Source of the DNA: Diphasiastrum complanatum
Lineage: Eukaryota > Streptophyta > Lycopodiopsida > Lycopodiales > Lycopodiaceae
DNA length: 64,000 nucleotides
Direction of reading: 5' to 3'
Assembly (NCBI GenBank): GCA_029204225.1
Contig: CM055110.1
Span: 36,061,239-36,125,238 of the forward strand
In this document: one piece after another, positions 1-11,041 of the stretch
Layout: each line of letters starts with the position of its first letter
Position numbering within the stretch: position 1 is the stretch's first letter
Program-made: the position numbers and the translations under genes
Notes under the pieces: generated by a model
The model's input: only the letters and a program-made list of their open reading frames with translations
Databases searched by the model: none
Told to the model about the DNA's origin: nothing

Positions 1-439
1 TTGCTTGCCATTGAGTTTGTATCCCTCTGGCTGCGTCATGTACTTCCATGGTTCCATTGAGGAAAGCGGTCTGGACATCCATCTGGTGGACTTCAAGGTC
101 TGTCACCACTGCAAAGAAGATGAGTAGGCAGATTGACGCATGTTTGACAACTGGGCTAAAGGTTTATGAATAATCCAGGTCTGGAATCTGAGAAAAGCCT
201 TTGGCGACTAGCCTGGCCTTGTAACGATTTAGCCTTCCTCCAGCGTCGTACTTTGCCTTGAATATCCATATGCATGGAATTGGTTTTCGGTCCTTTGGCA
301 GTTCAGTGAGTCTCCATGTTTGATTCTCCATAAGAGAATAAAATTTGGTGTCCATCGCTGCTTTCCACTGGTCAGGAGTAGACATCGCCTCAGCAACTGT
401 GTTTGGTTCCTGCACGAAGTAGCAGGCCAGATCATCCAT
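1..439 (-). pseudogene. copia reverse transcriptase, N-terminal part
   Basis: The translation starts with the typical copia RT entry region: a tryptophan-alanine-alanine-methionine stretch, then SLMENQTW, then RYKARLVAKGFSQ. A stop codon after the DLDYS motif breaks the frame near 164. The reading can be followed past it through FSPVV and DVQTAFLNG towards base 1, so the first RT aspartate region (the usual QMDVKTAFLNG) is partly present. The rest of RT and RNase H lies outside the window. Confidence 0.85.
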
Positions 440-511
440 AAATCTGGATGGAGGCTGTTTGGACCTGTTTGACCTTCTAGATTGAACTTCGGTCCTCTAA
501 TGTGGGTTGAC

Positions 512-1595
512 TCATTGAGGTTCTGACTCACCGTCTGAGTCAGCATCGAGATTCTGCAGTTGACTCTCTAGATCGAAATTGACTGGTTGTTCGATTGGTG
601 AGCCAGAATTATCAACAGCTTTTCCTTTGTGGTCGATGAACTGGTCTTCCACGAAACTGACATCTTTGTTGGTGAATGTCTTCTCGGTATCCAAATTGTA
701 GAGCTTGTATGCCTTGTGATTTGGGAAATAGTTGATGAAAATCATTTTCCTGCTCTTGTCATCTAGCTTTCTTCTTAGATCCTCAGGGATCTGAGCGAAA
801 GTGATGCATCCAAACACTCGAATATATTTGAGTGATGGTTTTGATCCTATCCACACCTCATAAGGTGTCTTGTCGTTCAGGGCTTTGGTGATGAATCGAT
901 TATTTAAGTAGGCGGCTGTAGTAACAGTTTTTGGAAGAGAGACATGGGCCATCATGCTCTTGGCACTTTCGATGAGTGTCCGGTTCTTCCGCTCAGCTAC
1001 ACCATTGGACTATGGTGAGTAGCTGGTTGTATATTGTTGAAGTATCATGTTGGCCTCGCATAATTCCTTGAAATCTGTCGAGATGTATTCTCCCCCTCCA
1101 TCAGTGCGTAGAGCCTTGATCTTCCTCTGGGTTCGGTTCTCTATAGACGCCTTGAACTGCATGAAGAACTTGAATACTTCGGATTTGTTTTTCAAATAGT
1201 AGATTGCAGTCCTTCAAGAGAAGTCGTTGATGAAGGTTAGGAAATAGAGAGCTCCTTCTATGGAAGCAGTCTACATTGGGCCACAAATGGCGCTATGTAC
1301 AAAAAGGTCAAGCAAGCCCTTGGATGTGTGAATTGAGTCTGAGCTGAAGGGACTCCTTGCATGCTTGTTGATAATACAGCTTTCGCATGGAGAAGTTGGC
1401 TTGTTGACTAAAGACATGTCTTGTACTAGACTTTGAGCTGACATTTGTTGAATATTGTTGTAGTTAAGATGGCCAAATCTGAAATGCCACAGTATATCAG
1501 TTGATTCAAAAGTGGCTGTGTGAAGCGCTTGACTGCTAGAATAATAGCAATGGTTGAGTTTGTACAGTTATTCGCTTCTTCTTCCGTAGGCTAGA
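512..1595 (-). pseudogene. copia integrase (zinc-binding region, DDE core, C-terminal region)
   Basis: Minus-strand frames show the CESC zinc-finger end near 1,385, core motifs including RTDGGGEY near 1,090-1,110, the YTTSYSP and NGVAERKNRTL block near 960-1,020, and the C-terminal TPYEVWIGSKPSLKYIRVFGC block near 790-870. Interrupting stops lie at about 1,008, 1,197 and 1,270. The order and motifs match plant copia integrases. It is a broken gene. Confidence 0.88.
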
Positions 1596-1610
1596 ACCTT
1601 CTGAGATTTG

Positions 1611-1915
1611 TCAAGAATTGTGCAGCCTTTTGTATCGAACCTTGAACCAATCGCAATGGTGAGTCATGTGTTGACTTGCTCCGGAGTCTAGATACCAAAA
1701 ATCGATATCCTGTTGTTCTCCGACTTTGGTCATGAAAGCTGCTTCATCTTCTTCTTCTTCTTCTTCTTGTTGATTTGAGTGACTGGCTGTAGCACTATGT
1801 GCTTGTTGTTGGAACTGCTTCTTCTTTTCGTTGTTGTACTTCAAAGTTCGGCAGTCCTTGATTTCGTGGCCAGTCCTCTTACAGTATCTGTAGAAAAGTT
1901 TCTGTGTTGGTTAGA
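1611..1915 (-). pseudogene. copia gag zinc knuckle and aspartic protease
   Basis: The protease active-site block reads WYLDSGASQHMT near 1,680-1,700, with the catalytic aspartate present. Upstream, near 1,850-1,900, is a CCHC-type knuckle in which the first cysteine appears to be tyrosine (FYRYCKRTGHEIKDC). A run of glutamates encoded by GAA/GAG repeats (1,744-1,770) lies between them. The region is separated by stops from gag and from integrase. Confidence 0.85.
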
Positions 1916-1961
1916 ATGATGAAGGGCTTGAATTTGATCCTGAACCATAATTTGGTCCAAA

Positions 1962-2640
1962 CTACATGTTGCCTTTCTTGTCAGTAGAGCCTAGCTTTGT
2001 AGATCTCTTGGATCTAAACTTCTGATTTTTTGAATACAGAGCTTGAGGATCCAATCCTGAGCATGAAAAGGATGCTGATCTTCTAATCTCCTCTTGTAGG
2101 AGCAACGAAATTACTCTTGATAGAGTGAGGTGCTCCTGGATAGAAATTGCCATTACCCAATTTTTGTAGGCTTCAGGTAGACTCGATAATAGAGTCATGA
2201 GTGCATCGAAATCTTCTATGACTGAGCCTGTTGCAGTCATCTGCTTCATAAAATTTTTTAAGGTGTTGAGGTGACTTGAGACACTATCTGCATCAAACAT
2301 TCTGAGGGTGAAGAATTTCTTCCTTAGATGAAGCTTGGAAGTAACGTCTGTAATATCGTAGAGAGTTGCTAGGATGTCCCAAGCATCCTTAGTCGTCTGA
2401 GCAGCACGTATGTGGCTGATCTGAGTGTCCTGAAAAATGCTTTGCCATCTCTTAGTCTCCACTTGGTGATGACGGCTGCATCACCTTCTAGTTTGAGCTT
2501 TGTGCCATCAACTATGTCCCACAGTTCTTTGGCTAGAAGTATAACCTTCGTCTTGAATTTTCAGAGATGGTAGTTATCTCCATCAAGTTTGTCAATTAGA
2601 GATGAACTAAATGATGGATCCATTCTGGTTGAACGAGTTC
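1962..2640 (-). pseudogene. copia gag (UBN2-type) fragment
   Basis: The open stretch 1,962-2,462 reads as gag of plant copia elements: KDAWDILATLY, then LHLRKKFFTLRM, then a central leucine-rich helix block, then LLSSLPEAYKNWVM and LTLSRVISLLLQEE. These blocks recur in the plus-strand element at 63,122-63,340, so both belong to one broad copia lineage. The upstream part (2,463-2,640) continues in other frames. Confidence 0.85.
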
Positions 2641-2750
2641 ATTGGTGGAAACAACAATTGTCGGAATACTATTGGCTGCGCGTTTGCTAGAAAGACGTCT
2701 TGATAGAAACAAAACTGACAATCCGCAGTAGAAATGTAGATTACTGAAAT

Positions 2751-2766
2751 GCCTGTTCTAATACCA
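2751..2766 (-). promoter_or_regulatory. primer binding site of the first copia element
   Basis: The minus strand reads TGGTATTAGAACAGGC directly after an LTR end in ...GACA. This is a diverged form of the TGGTATCAGAGC site that plant LTR elements use to pair with initiator methionine tRNA. Confidence 0.75.
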
Positions 2767-3240
2767 TGTCATAAAACGGTGGGGCGCATGAGCGGCAACG
2801 GAAGCTCAAAGATTGAGTGCGACGTGTAGGAACGAAAATGCAACAGTTAACAGCAGAATTATTCAAGTAGAAGAATTCATACAGAATGCACAAATGAACA
2901 ACGCAATAGTGAGACAAAAATTGCACTCTGATAAAAAATATCAACAATGAGTACAATAGCTTGAAGTAATAACTTCAGCTTGCTGAGCATGATAACGATG
3001 GCTATAGATAAAAACTCTGATTGAAAGAGAAATTTAATTCACTCAATTAACTCAAATTGACACCTACATAGCTTGAATAAGCTAATATATAGATTTACAA
3101 GTGTTGAGGAAAAATTCTTACAAGCCTTTAATGCTATTTACGCCAGTCTTTGCATATGTACAAGGCTGGTAACCACCAACCGCCTTTGGGATATTTGGTT
3201 GTCTAGCTGTTTTAGGGTTGCTGATAAGTTGGCGACATCA
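2767..3240 (-). repeat. 5' LTR of the first copia element, 3' portion
   Basis: The segment sits directly upstream of the primer binding site and ends in CA on the minus strand. A TATA-like TATATATTA lies on the minus strand at about 3,083-3,091, as expected for an LTR promoter. The LTR is split at 3,240 by the insertion of a second copia element. Its outer boundary beyond 5,519 was not found. Confidence 0.6.
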
Positions 3241-4295
3241 TGTTGGGAGAGAGGGAGGAAGAATAAATGACGAACACGAACGAGAAACGAACTCGAACAA
3301 AAAATATTCGTGCGCAACGGAATGAGTTAAATGACTCTCTACCTAAGCATGACTATGCCTATCAGAATGAACAGAACTTTAGTGATAGAAATCACAGTCA
3401 TTCTAGATTATGTAGCCAAATAAATGGATGAAGCGCTAGATGAATAATTTGTCACGAATTGCAAGACAAATTATTTGTCGCGAATGATTCATGAAGAGCT
3501 AGACTGTGCTCGACTGATAATTAGTCACGAAGTATTCGTGAAAGACAAGACTAAAAGTTAATCGTCTATTACCAAAAAGGGCAACAAGAAAGATCAAACA
3601 GAATAAAGAATAAGCATAGCAATATTGACAGATCTAAAATGCAGAACAAATGAATTGTGTGAGATTAAGTATATCAAGTATACAAGTCAATAATGCGGTA
3701 GAGCACAAGACTGTAGCGGACAAAACCGTGTGCCCTACAAAGCTTGTTTCTATCTGTAATGAGGAATGAAACCTCCTTAACTTATTCTAGACTTATCTTG
3801 CTTCATCAGAATTCATCATCATAGAATACACAGATGGTATCCAATATATATACATAATATTACAGGTGTGCAGATGCGAAACTACAGAGTGGATGTGTTG
3901 TCTGTAGGAGATCGTAGGTGGTTGTAATCATTGTCCAATCTGTTAGCGCAACTGCATGGGGTGAGCATGAAAAGGGTGCGACGTCTGCCAATACTGAAGT
4001 GAACATTGGTGATGACGCAAAAGTGCGTCACTCTTACGAATGGCCTTAGGATAAGATTTACTGTGTGCCTTATTTGTTAGGGCACCTTTGGCATTCAATA
4101 AGGTAGTGTCCCCTTTTTGCCTATCACCATGACCTATGTAAGAACACAGTGTCGCGATTCATTTGCCTTTTCTTCGTCTGTGCGAATTTGCGTGTAAAAA
4201 AATACAGACTTCATGACAACATTAGAAAAATATGCAGTATGAATGGAGGCAGATTAAAATTGGGATTTAGGAGAGTAGGAGAAGTAAATCCAACT
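3241..4295 (-). repeat. 3' LTR of the deleted copia element
   Basis: About 1,055 bp. It begins on the minus strand just after a purine-rich stretch (AAGGAAGGGAG at about 4,295-4,305, the polypurine tract) and ends in CCCAACA at 3,241. The part 3,537-4,292 matches 4,762-5,516 almost base for base. The part 3,241-3,536 has no partner because the other LTR is truncated. Confidence 0.78.
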
Positions 4296-4761
4296 CCCTT
4301 CCTTAATCTGGATCGTGAATGCCTTGATATTCAGACTTAGCAATGCAAAAAATCTGTTGTGTGCATTAACACTGAGTGCTTTCGTAAAAATGTCTGCAAC
4401 CATGTCTTGTGTTCTGCAGTACGTTAAGCTCACCTCTCTGTCGAGAACTGTGCCCCTGATGTAGTGATATCTTATCTCAATGTGCTTACTCCTAGAATGA
4501 AATCTAGGGTTGGCCGATAAGGCAATAGCACTTTGGTTATCACAAAACAAAATTGTAGGGCTTTACTTATACAGATTGATGTCTGACAGCAAATTTCTCA
4601 ACCAAAACGCTTTCTTAATAGATTGAAAAGCAACAATATATTCTGCTTCAGTAGAAGAAAGTGCGATAGAAGTTTGCTTATGACTGTTCCACGAAATAGG
4701 ACCGCCATTGAAGAAGAATGTAAATCCAGATGTGGACTTACGATGGTCTGCATCTCCTCCC
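4296..4761 (-). pseudogene. copia RNase H, C-terminal part with in-frame stop
   Basis: The minus strand encodes KQTSIALSSTEAEY (near 4,650-4,690), then CDNQSAIALSANPRFHSRSKHIEIRYHYIR split across two frames or nearly so, then VADIFTKAL. This is the usual end of copia pol. An in-frame TAA lies just before the CDNQSA block, at about 4,563. The reading frame runs a short way into the LTR. Confidence 0.82.
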
Positions 4762-5519
4762 CGCGAAAGACAAGACTAAAAGTTAATCGTCTATTACCAG
4801 AAAGGGCAACAAGAAAGATCAGACCAAATGAAGAATAAGCATAACAATATTGACAGATCTAAAATGCAGAACAAATGAATTGTGTCAGATTAAGTATATC
4901 ACGTATACAAGTCAATAATGTGGTAGAGCACAAGACTGTAGGGGACAAAACCGCGTGCCCTACAAAGCTTATTTCTGTCTGTAATGAGGAATGAAACCTC
5001 CTTCACTTATTCTAGACTTATCTTGCTTCATCAAAATTCATCATCATAGAATACACAGATGGTATCCAATATATATACATAATATTATAGGTGTGCAGAT
5101 GCGAAAGTACAGAGTGGATGTACTATCTTTAGGAGATCGTGGGTGGCTGCAATCGTTGTCTAATCTGCTAGCGCAACTGCATGGGGTGAGTGTGAAAAAG
5201 GTGCGACGTCAGCCAGTATTGAAGTGAATGTTGGTAATGACGCAAAAGTGTGTCACTCTTACGACTGGCCTTAGGATAAGATTTACAAGGTGCCTTATCT
5301 ATTAGGGCACCTTTGGCATTCAGTAAGGTAGGGTCCCCTTTTCGCCTGTCACCATGACCTATGTAAGAACACAGTGTCGCGATTCATTCGCCTTTCCTTC
5401 ATCTGTGCGAATTTGCATGTAAAAAATGCAGACTACGTGACAACGTTAGAAAAATATGTAGTATGAATGGAGGCAGATTAAAATTGGGATTTAGGAGAGT
5501 AGGAGGAGTAAATCCAACA
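4762..5519 (-). repeat. 5' LTR of the deleted copia element, truncated
   Basis: About 758 bp, matching 3,537-4,292 with scattered substitutions. On the minus strand it begins TGTTGGATTT at 5,519. It stops abruptly at 4,762, where the sequence changes to RNase H coding sequence, so this is the deletion junction. Confidence 0.75.
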
Positions 5520-5554
5520 CATCGATCAGCCAATGTAGCAAAAATGCAAAAAAG

Positions 5555-5985
5555 CAAAAAAACCCAAAGGTGCCCTTAGACTGAAGGTTTGCAACTCCTG
5601 ATGGTGCCCTTATACTAAAGGTATGTAAATCCCTAAGGCACCCTTAGATTCAAGGTAGTGAAGAAGGCGAAAAGGCCAAAAAAGCCAAAAAGTGCCTTAC
5701 ACTAAAGGCAGAGAAGAAGGCAAAGGTGCCTTAGACTAAAGGTAGTGAAGAAGATGAAGGTGCCTTAAAAATGATTTCTAAGGCATTTTGGCCACTTGGC
5801 TAGTGTGTCGCATTTTTCGTGAAGGGAAAAAGACGAAGAAGGCGAAAAAAACAAAAGGTGCCTTAAGAATGGTTCCTAAGGCATTCTGGCCACTTGGCCA
5901 ATGTGTCGCATTTTTCGCTAAGGAGCGAAAAAAGGCGAAGAAAGAGAACGTGCCTTAAAATGATTTCTAAGGCACAAGAAATCTC
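5555..5985. repeat. imperfect tandem repeats with GCCTTA/TAAGGC inverted pairs
   Basis: Variants of GGTGCCTTA...AAAGG recur from about 5,560. From 5,759 a longer unit of 92-98 bp appears twice (5,759 and 5,857) with a partial third copy at 5,949. Each unit pairs GTGCCTTA with TAAGGCA about 10 bases apart, followed by TTTTGGCCACTTGGC and GTGTCGCATTTTTCG. By position this may be U3 of the interrupted first LTR. Confidence 0.7.
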
Positions 5986-7090
5986 AAGGGAAAAAAAATG
6001 TGAAGGCCCGAAAATATGTTGTCGGCCTTCGGTTTTTCAAGATGCTCATTACTCAAACGGTTTGTTTAAGACTGAGCATAAGAAATCTAACATAACCATG
6101 GGTTAGGTTTATTATTTAGACCGTGTTAAGTCAGTTTTAGCTAAGTTGGATCCAATTTTGGTCTAGTGGTAACTCGTGGGTCGAAGTAAAGTCTAATTAT
6201 GTTAAGGGACCCTATCTTGACTTTTGGGGGTGCCCTATAATTAGTAGTGAATTTGGAAGGTTCTATAACTTAGGGTTTGGAAGAGTCTAGGCCCTTGGAA
6301 GGCCTATTTATATGTACTCATTATTCATTTGTAATTCATTCTCTTTCAAGCATTGCTGCTACTTTCTCTCTCCTTGAGGGTGCCTAACCCTCTCCCTCTT
6401 CTTCTTCTTCTTATTCTTCTTCTTGTATATGGAGATTGAATGTTAGAAGGATCTTGGCACTTTAATTTCCTACATGCTCAACTATTGGATTGGGGTACAA
6501 TGTATAAGAAACCTAATGAGCCACTAACAGCTCCTACAATAAAGGAATTTGTTGGTTCTTTGTTTTGGCATATCTGGGCTCTCTTCTGGATAAACACCGG
6601 TACATTGGGTGGTTTTGGACATTTCAACCATACTCATCATATGAAGTGGGTGGTAGATGTTGGAGTTAATCTTCACTCCTCACCTAAATTCATTTCTTGA
6701 GTACTATATTTTCTCTCTACAATGAAATAGTCTTACTTGCATAAGTCGAACAGTCTATGCAAACATCGACTTTGAAGTAGAGCAGGATCGACTCGACTTC
6801 ATCGACGTCGACTTCACCGACTCGACCGAAGCCCTATCGACATCCCAACTTCGTTGGGAAAAACATATTCTTAAGGGTGAACAAGTCGACTTGACACCCT
6901 TGACACCTTCAATGATTTTCAACTATCAATAGTCAAAATGGAGCTCATCATCGTCTGCTCTGTACATTGCAAACTACGTCGCCGTTTATTGTGCAATAGC
7001 TGCATCACTTCATGATTGTTACCTACACAGTTGTAATATTTATGGCCACTCCAACTGATGTGTATATATATACAATAAATCAGTATAGGA
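5986..7090. other. non-genic stretch with a possible LTR promoter
   Basis: No gene is recognised. On the plus strand at about 6,300-6,440 a TATTTATATG box is followed by ATTCATTTGTAATTCATTCTC and a CTT-rich run, an arrangement common in plant LTRs. An 86-codon open frame at 6,440-6,700 has no family I recognise and is probably chance. From about 6,770 the sequence is rich in GTCGA repeats. Confidence 0.35.
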
Positions 7091-7106
7091 GAAATTGCAT
7101 TTTTCA

Positions 7107-7445
7107 ACGGGATTCCTGACAGGCGAAAAAGGCGACACTGTTGTCAACTCCGTGTATTTCTGCAGACTGTGTGAAAAGACCTATAAAACTGCAGACTGTG
7201 TAAAGACACGGAAAAATCTGCACAACTGGATTAACAATAGATGAAGATTAAAACCGATTAGTCGATTGGTAAGAAGGAGAATAATCCAATATGTCCAAAA
7301 AGTCTATTACATGTTGGATTGTTCTCCTACTAATCGATTAATCGACATTTTAATCTTCGTCCAACTCATTATCCAGACCTACAGTTTTCTTCGTGTTCCT
7401 ACATAGTCTATAGATGTACTCGGGATAGCCCTCCCGCCTATCAAC
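7107..7445. repeat. long foldback (imperfect inverted repeat)
   Basis: The inner arms 7,226-7,294 and 7,309-7,376 pair over nearly 70 bases around a 14-base loop. They begin with CTGGAT and end with ATCCAG. Outside them, 7,186-7,225 pairs with 7,377-7,416 at roughly 70 percent. The outer TGACAGGCG (7,107) pairs with CGCCTATCA (about 7,437). This could be a MITE-like element or a young hairpin RNA gene. No clear target-site duplication was found. Confidence 0.75.
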
Positions 7446-8408
7446 AAGGGTTTGATCACTGGATAGGTACCTAACTATGCATAGATGCTATTTTTAGTTA
7501 GTTTCCTACTTTCTCCCTTAACTCTACTCCTTAACTAACACTACTCTCCCTTAACTCTACTCCTCTACACTAACATTCATCATGGTTGTAGGTGAAAGGA
7601 AGGGGATGATTAGATAAGATGGAGGGAAAAGAAGATAGAAGAGAGAGATAGAGGGAGGGTGGAGGTTAGCTTAAATGCACATTGTACTTGCTAAAGGAGA
7701 AACATAAACTATTGAAACCAAAAAGCATGAACTTGAAAGCAATAGAAAGCAACAAGAGCAATAGCAAGCATTGAATTGCAAATGAGGATGCTTCTCTTCC
7801 AAAATTGGTAGAGTTTTCTCCTTCTCATTAAGCATGAAAATAGTGTACAAATGGTGCCTTTTTATAAAATGGGGAAGGCCCTTGCCTCTCAATCCTATTG
7901 GCTAATATTCACAATGATCCTATCCATTCATCTTGGACCCAACTTGATCCAAGGGTCCACAAAAAGTACATTGGTAATCACAAGATTCATGTGAGTCCCA
8001 ATTTGGACCCAACTCTAAAAAATAATCTCTAAGTTTAAAAATGACTTTGGGCCTCTAGTTTTATTTTAGTTTCAAGCCCAAGTCAAGTTTATATTTACAC
8101 TTTGTTGGAAATACCCCCAATATAAAGTTATAGAAAAGTAGACATGCCTAAGAACAATTTGAATTTTAGCAAATTTTACTCACAAAATAGCAGAACTTCA
8201 GACGACTATAACTACTACAGTGGACCAAATGGTCATTGTAAAGCACAATACAGAGGGTAGGCATGTTTAGGAGATGACAGACATGTCACCTTGCCATGTC
8301 AGCCCCACACATGCGAGTACAAATAATGCAAAAAATTTGGAGGGCACACTTTTTCTAGAAGTATGTATTGAAAAACACCCAATTGTCATGCATGCACCCC
8401 AAGAGGCC
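7446..8408. other. non-genic stretch, possible minus-strand LTR remnant
   Basis: No coding region is recognised. On the minus strand a TATA-like TTTATAAAA lies near 7,858-7,868, followed by a CAATTCAATGCTTGC and TTGTTGC-rich leader, which looks like an LTR promoter and R region. The 7,580-7,680 part is purine rich. The element could not be bounded. Confidence 0.3.
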
Positions 8409-8420
8409 TCACTCACTCAC

Positions 8421-8499
<79 letters not shown>
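8409..8499. repeat. (TC)n microsatellite
   Basis: CTCA repeats pass into about 75 uninterrupted bases of TC dinucleotide. Confidence 0.98.
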
Positions 8500-8500
<1 letters not shown>

Positions 8501-10000
8501 CATCAATGCATGGTATTCAAAAGATTTGAATGACATGCTATTCTAGGACATCTCCTTATTGCACAATAGTCATTTATAAAAATCCACCTTAGTATACTAT
8601 GCTATGTTTCAATTGACTCCGATATTTGCTTGGAAGTTCCAAATATCGTATGATCTTCTAGGACTTCTCCATTTTGGATGGAATTCATCACTTGACTTTT
8701 TCTTGATGAGCAGCCCTTAATATCACATGTAAGTTTTTTGGCTTCTTCCTTAAAGTTTGACTTCCTCGCAAACTTTTGTGACCATCTTGAACACGTAGTG
8801 TCACTAAGGCCATGAAGGCTTTTTGGCATCCTTATCTTCATTTTTGTAGAGCTTTATTTTGCAAAATTTCCATGCTTATCCATGTAGGCCATTTCTTAGC
8901 CACCAAATAAGAAAAAAAATAATCCTGATAGATCTTTTTGTGAGTTGCAATGTTTGGCATTTCATCCTTTCAACCCTTGCCCATGACCGAGATGTGCTTA
9001 ACACAAGACTTTGTGCCTTACAAAAATCTCAAACTAGTATTAACACATAGTTCGCCCGTGAGCAATGAACTCATCATCGCAGTTATAAATATTTCAAATT
9101 AGTATTTCACATATAGTTTATCCTTAAATAGGGGTGTCAAGAGCTAAGTGCTCTTTTCATGGGACTTTATCCCTCACATAATTCTACGTCCCTTGGGCAA
9201 GGGCCCTCGAAGGTGAAGTCTCCTCATCATGGAGTTTTATTGCGTAAACACGTAGGGACATTGCCAAGAAGCCTAGGCAACACCCCCCAAGTAAAGATTT
9301 ATAGCGTTTATGGTGACTAAAGTCCGAGGCTTGGGTCCTGCCCTATGGATGCCACCCTCCAATAGCATCCCACAAGCGTAGAGGCCACATCACGACTTCA
9401 TCTTAAACTAGTATTACATATAGTTCATCGACTTCACCCTCCCTACATAGATCCAAAATGGTTTGGTGCAATGGTGCGTGCAAAAGGGGCTTTTCAGGCC
9501 GTAGAATGTCAACATTAAAGCCCCATCAGCTGCCCCTTATAGGAGACTTGTGACTTGTGTTCCCATCTCTTCAATAGCTAATGAATCTAAATGTAGCGCT
9601 ATCATGGGTGATATTGGACATGCAGCCTAACCTTTCATAATGAACCCTAATTTTCCTTGTGTTCCAAATATGCTTTCCCCACGATATAATAATCCCATAT
9701 TTTTCCGTCCCCAAACCCTAGACTCTCAAGCTTTTCATTTGGAAGTGTCTCAATTACTCATCCTCTCACCTAAACCCTAATTTCTCACAGAACCCTAAAT
9801 TTTCACTCTTTTTATTTTGAAAGTCTTATCAACATATACATCTCAAGTTGATTTAAACATCTAGGAAATATATAAGCTTTTGATTGGAACATGGGATAAA
9901 CTGAAATCCACGTGTCTATCAGTAGGATTTTTAGGTTATTTGTGATGAAATTTTAAAATAAACGTGGACCAATAAAATTACATTAATATCAGTGCTGACA
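8500..10000. other. non-genic stretch with a thrice-repeated short motif
   Basis: No gene is seen. A short block resembling ACTAGTATTACATATAGTTC occurs near 9,033, 9,099 and 9,408, so this may be an old repeat. Telomere-like AAACCCTAA words occur singly near 9,713, 9,772 and 9,785 and do not form an array. Confidence 0.4.
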
Positions 10001-10126
10001 ATCTCTCTCTAGAACCCAACAATATCTCTCTAGCAACCTGGCATTCTCTCTCTAGAATACTGGTATTCTCCCTCTAGAACCCTAGCATTCTCTCTCTAGA
10101 ATACGGGCAATCTCTCTCTGGAATAG
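10001..10126. repeat. about six-copy, 22-bp minisatellite (TCTCTCTAGAA core)
   Basis: Six near-copies of a unit like CATTCTCTCTCTAGAATACTGG follow one another, about 0.9 kb upstream of the C2-domain gene. Pairs of AGAA and TTCT give short dyads. Confidence 0.85.
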
Positions 10127-10736
10127 CTTTCTGTGGAAAAGAGCTTTTTCTTTTGTTTGCTTTTTTGGCAAAATTTTTGCAGCTGAAAACGCCCACCACA
10201 GCTTCCACTTCCCCATACTTTTTTGGAGAAAACTGCCCAACATGATCTTCTCCATATCCAGACAGAGAGAGAAGAAAATCTTGTCCATGGAATGATTGTC
10301 ATGACGTTTTCTCACAGGATAGCGATTTGCATGAAAGGATTCAGCCATCTACATGCACTGATACGTTAGGGACCCATGGTAATTTAGAGGCTACGCCACT
10401 TGATCTCACGAAAACGAAATTCTTCCAGCTTCTGGAATGATCGGAAGAATGACGAGGGAAAGTATGTAATCCTTCCAGGAATTGGTACAGTGTCGTAATC
10501 CATCTCTCTGGAAAAGCTCTTGATTTGTAGTCACAACAACAATAGCATCGTGTGCTTGATCATTTGATCGAGATAGAGAGAGATCGAGCTGGTCGGGAGT
10601 AGCTCTCAAGTACTTAGTTTAGTGGAAGCATGTCGCTGAGTAAGCTTTGGTTCAGCTAATCTATTGCCTGCGAGTAAACCCAATTGTTAGCGCTTAATGT
10701 TGAATTGATTACTTCTCCTTCAGCTCCACGCTTTTG

Positions 10737-10738
<2 letters not shown>

Positions 10739-10794
<56 letters not shown>
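10739..10794. repeat. (TC)n microsatellite upstream of the C2-domain gene
   Basis: Fifty-six bases of pure TC, 250 bases upstream of the C2 gene start codon. It probably lies in the core promoter or 5' leader. In plants such tracts can be bound by GAGA-type (BBR/BPC) factors; whether that happens here is inference. Confidence 0.95.
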
Positions 10795-10796
<2 letters not shown>

Positions 10797-11041
10797 CTAC
10801 TACTTGTAGAGCTGTGAGGGGCATATCATTTTACGGGGCCTTGCTCCGGCACATGAGACGAGGTTCTTCTTAGCTTTCACCAGAAAGCACTCTCAATTTC
10901 AGCAATATTTTCTCAGAAGACGTTCAGTTTCTGGTCTACGCTTTACATGCTGCATTGCATATGCTTTTTGCAAACCAGCTAACCAGCTGACTCATATTTA
11001 TTGAATTCAGTATTGAAGCAGAATTTCCAGAGATTTAGCAA

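Larger units (their letters stand above)
1..2766 (-). mobile_element. Ty1/copia retrotransposon internal region, partial and decayed
   Basis: Reading the minus strand from about 2,766 to base 1 gives the copia order: primer binding site, gag, zinc knuckle, protease, integrase, start of reverse transcriptase. The gag-protease-integrase-RT order separates it from Ty3/gypsy, in which RT precedes integrase. Stop codons and frameshifts separate every domain, so no polyprotein can be made. RT is cut by the left window edge. The 5' LTR begins at 2,767 and is interrupted by a second copia element at 3,241-5,519. Confidence 0.9.
3241..5519 (-). mobile_element. internally deleted Ty1/copia element with two LTRs
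   Basis: Two direct copies of one LTR (3,241-4,295 and 4,762-5,519) flank about 470 bp coding for the end of RNase H. The outer ends read TGTTGG and CCAACA. The flanking pentamers are CATCA (3,236-3,240) and CATCG (5,520-5,524), a plausible target-site duplication with one mismatch. The deletion removed the end of the 5' LTR, the primer binding site, gag, protease, integrase and most of RT. It cannot move on its own. Confidence 0.8.

Noticed and set aside
6440-6700. 86-codon open frame with many aromatic residues
   Set aside because: No recognisable domain and it follows an LTR-like leader; could be a captured exon but nothing supports that.
8274-8546. Plus-strand 90-codon open frame
   Set aside because: Most of it is serine-leucine translated from the (TC)n tract.
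9700-9800. AAACCCTAA words resembling plant telomere repeats
   Set aside because: They occur singly and apart, not as an array.
10001-10126. Regular short repeats that could suggest a CRISPR-like array
   Set aside because: The units are contiguous and degenerate with no unique spacers, and the DNA is eukaryotic; it is a minisatellite.
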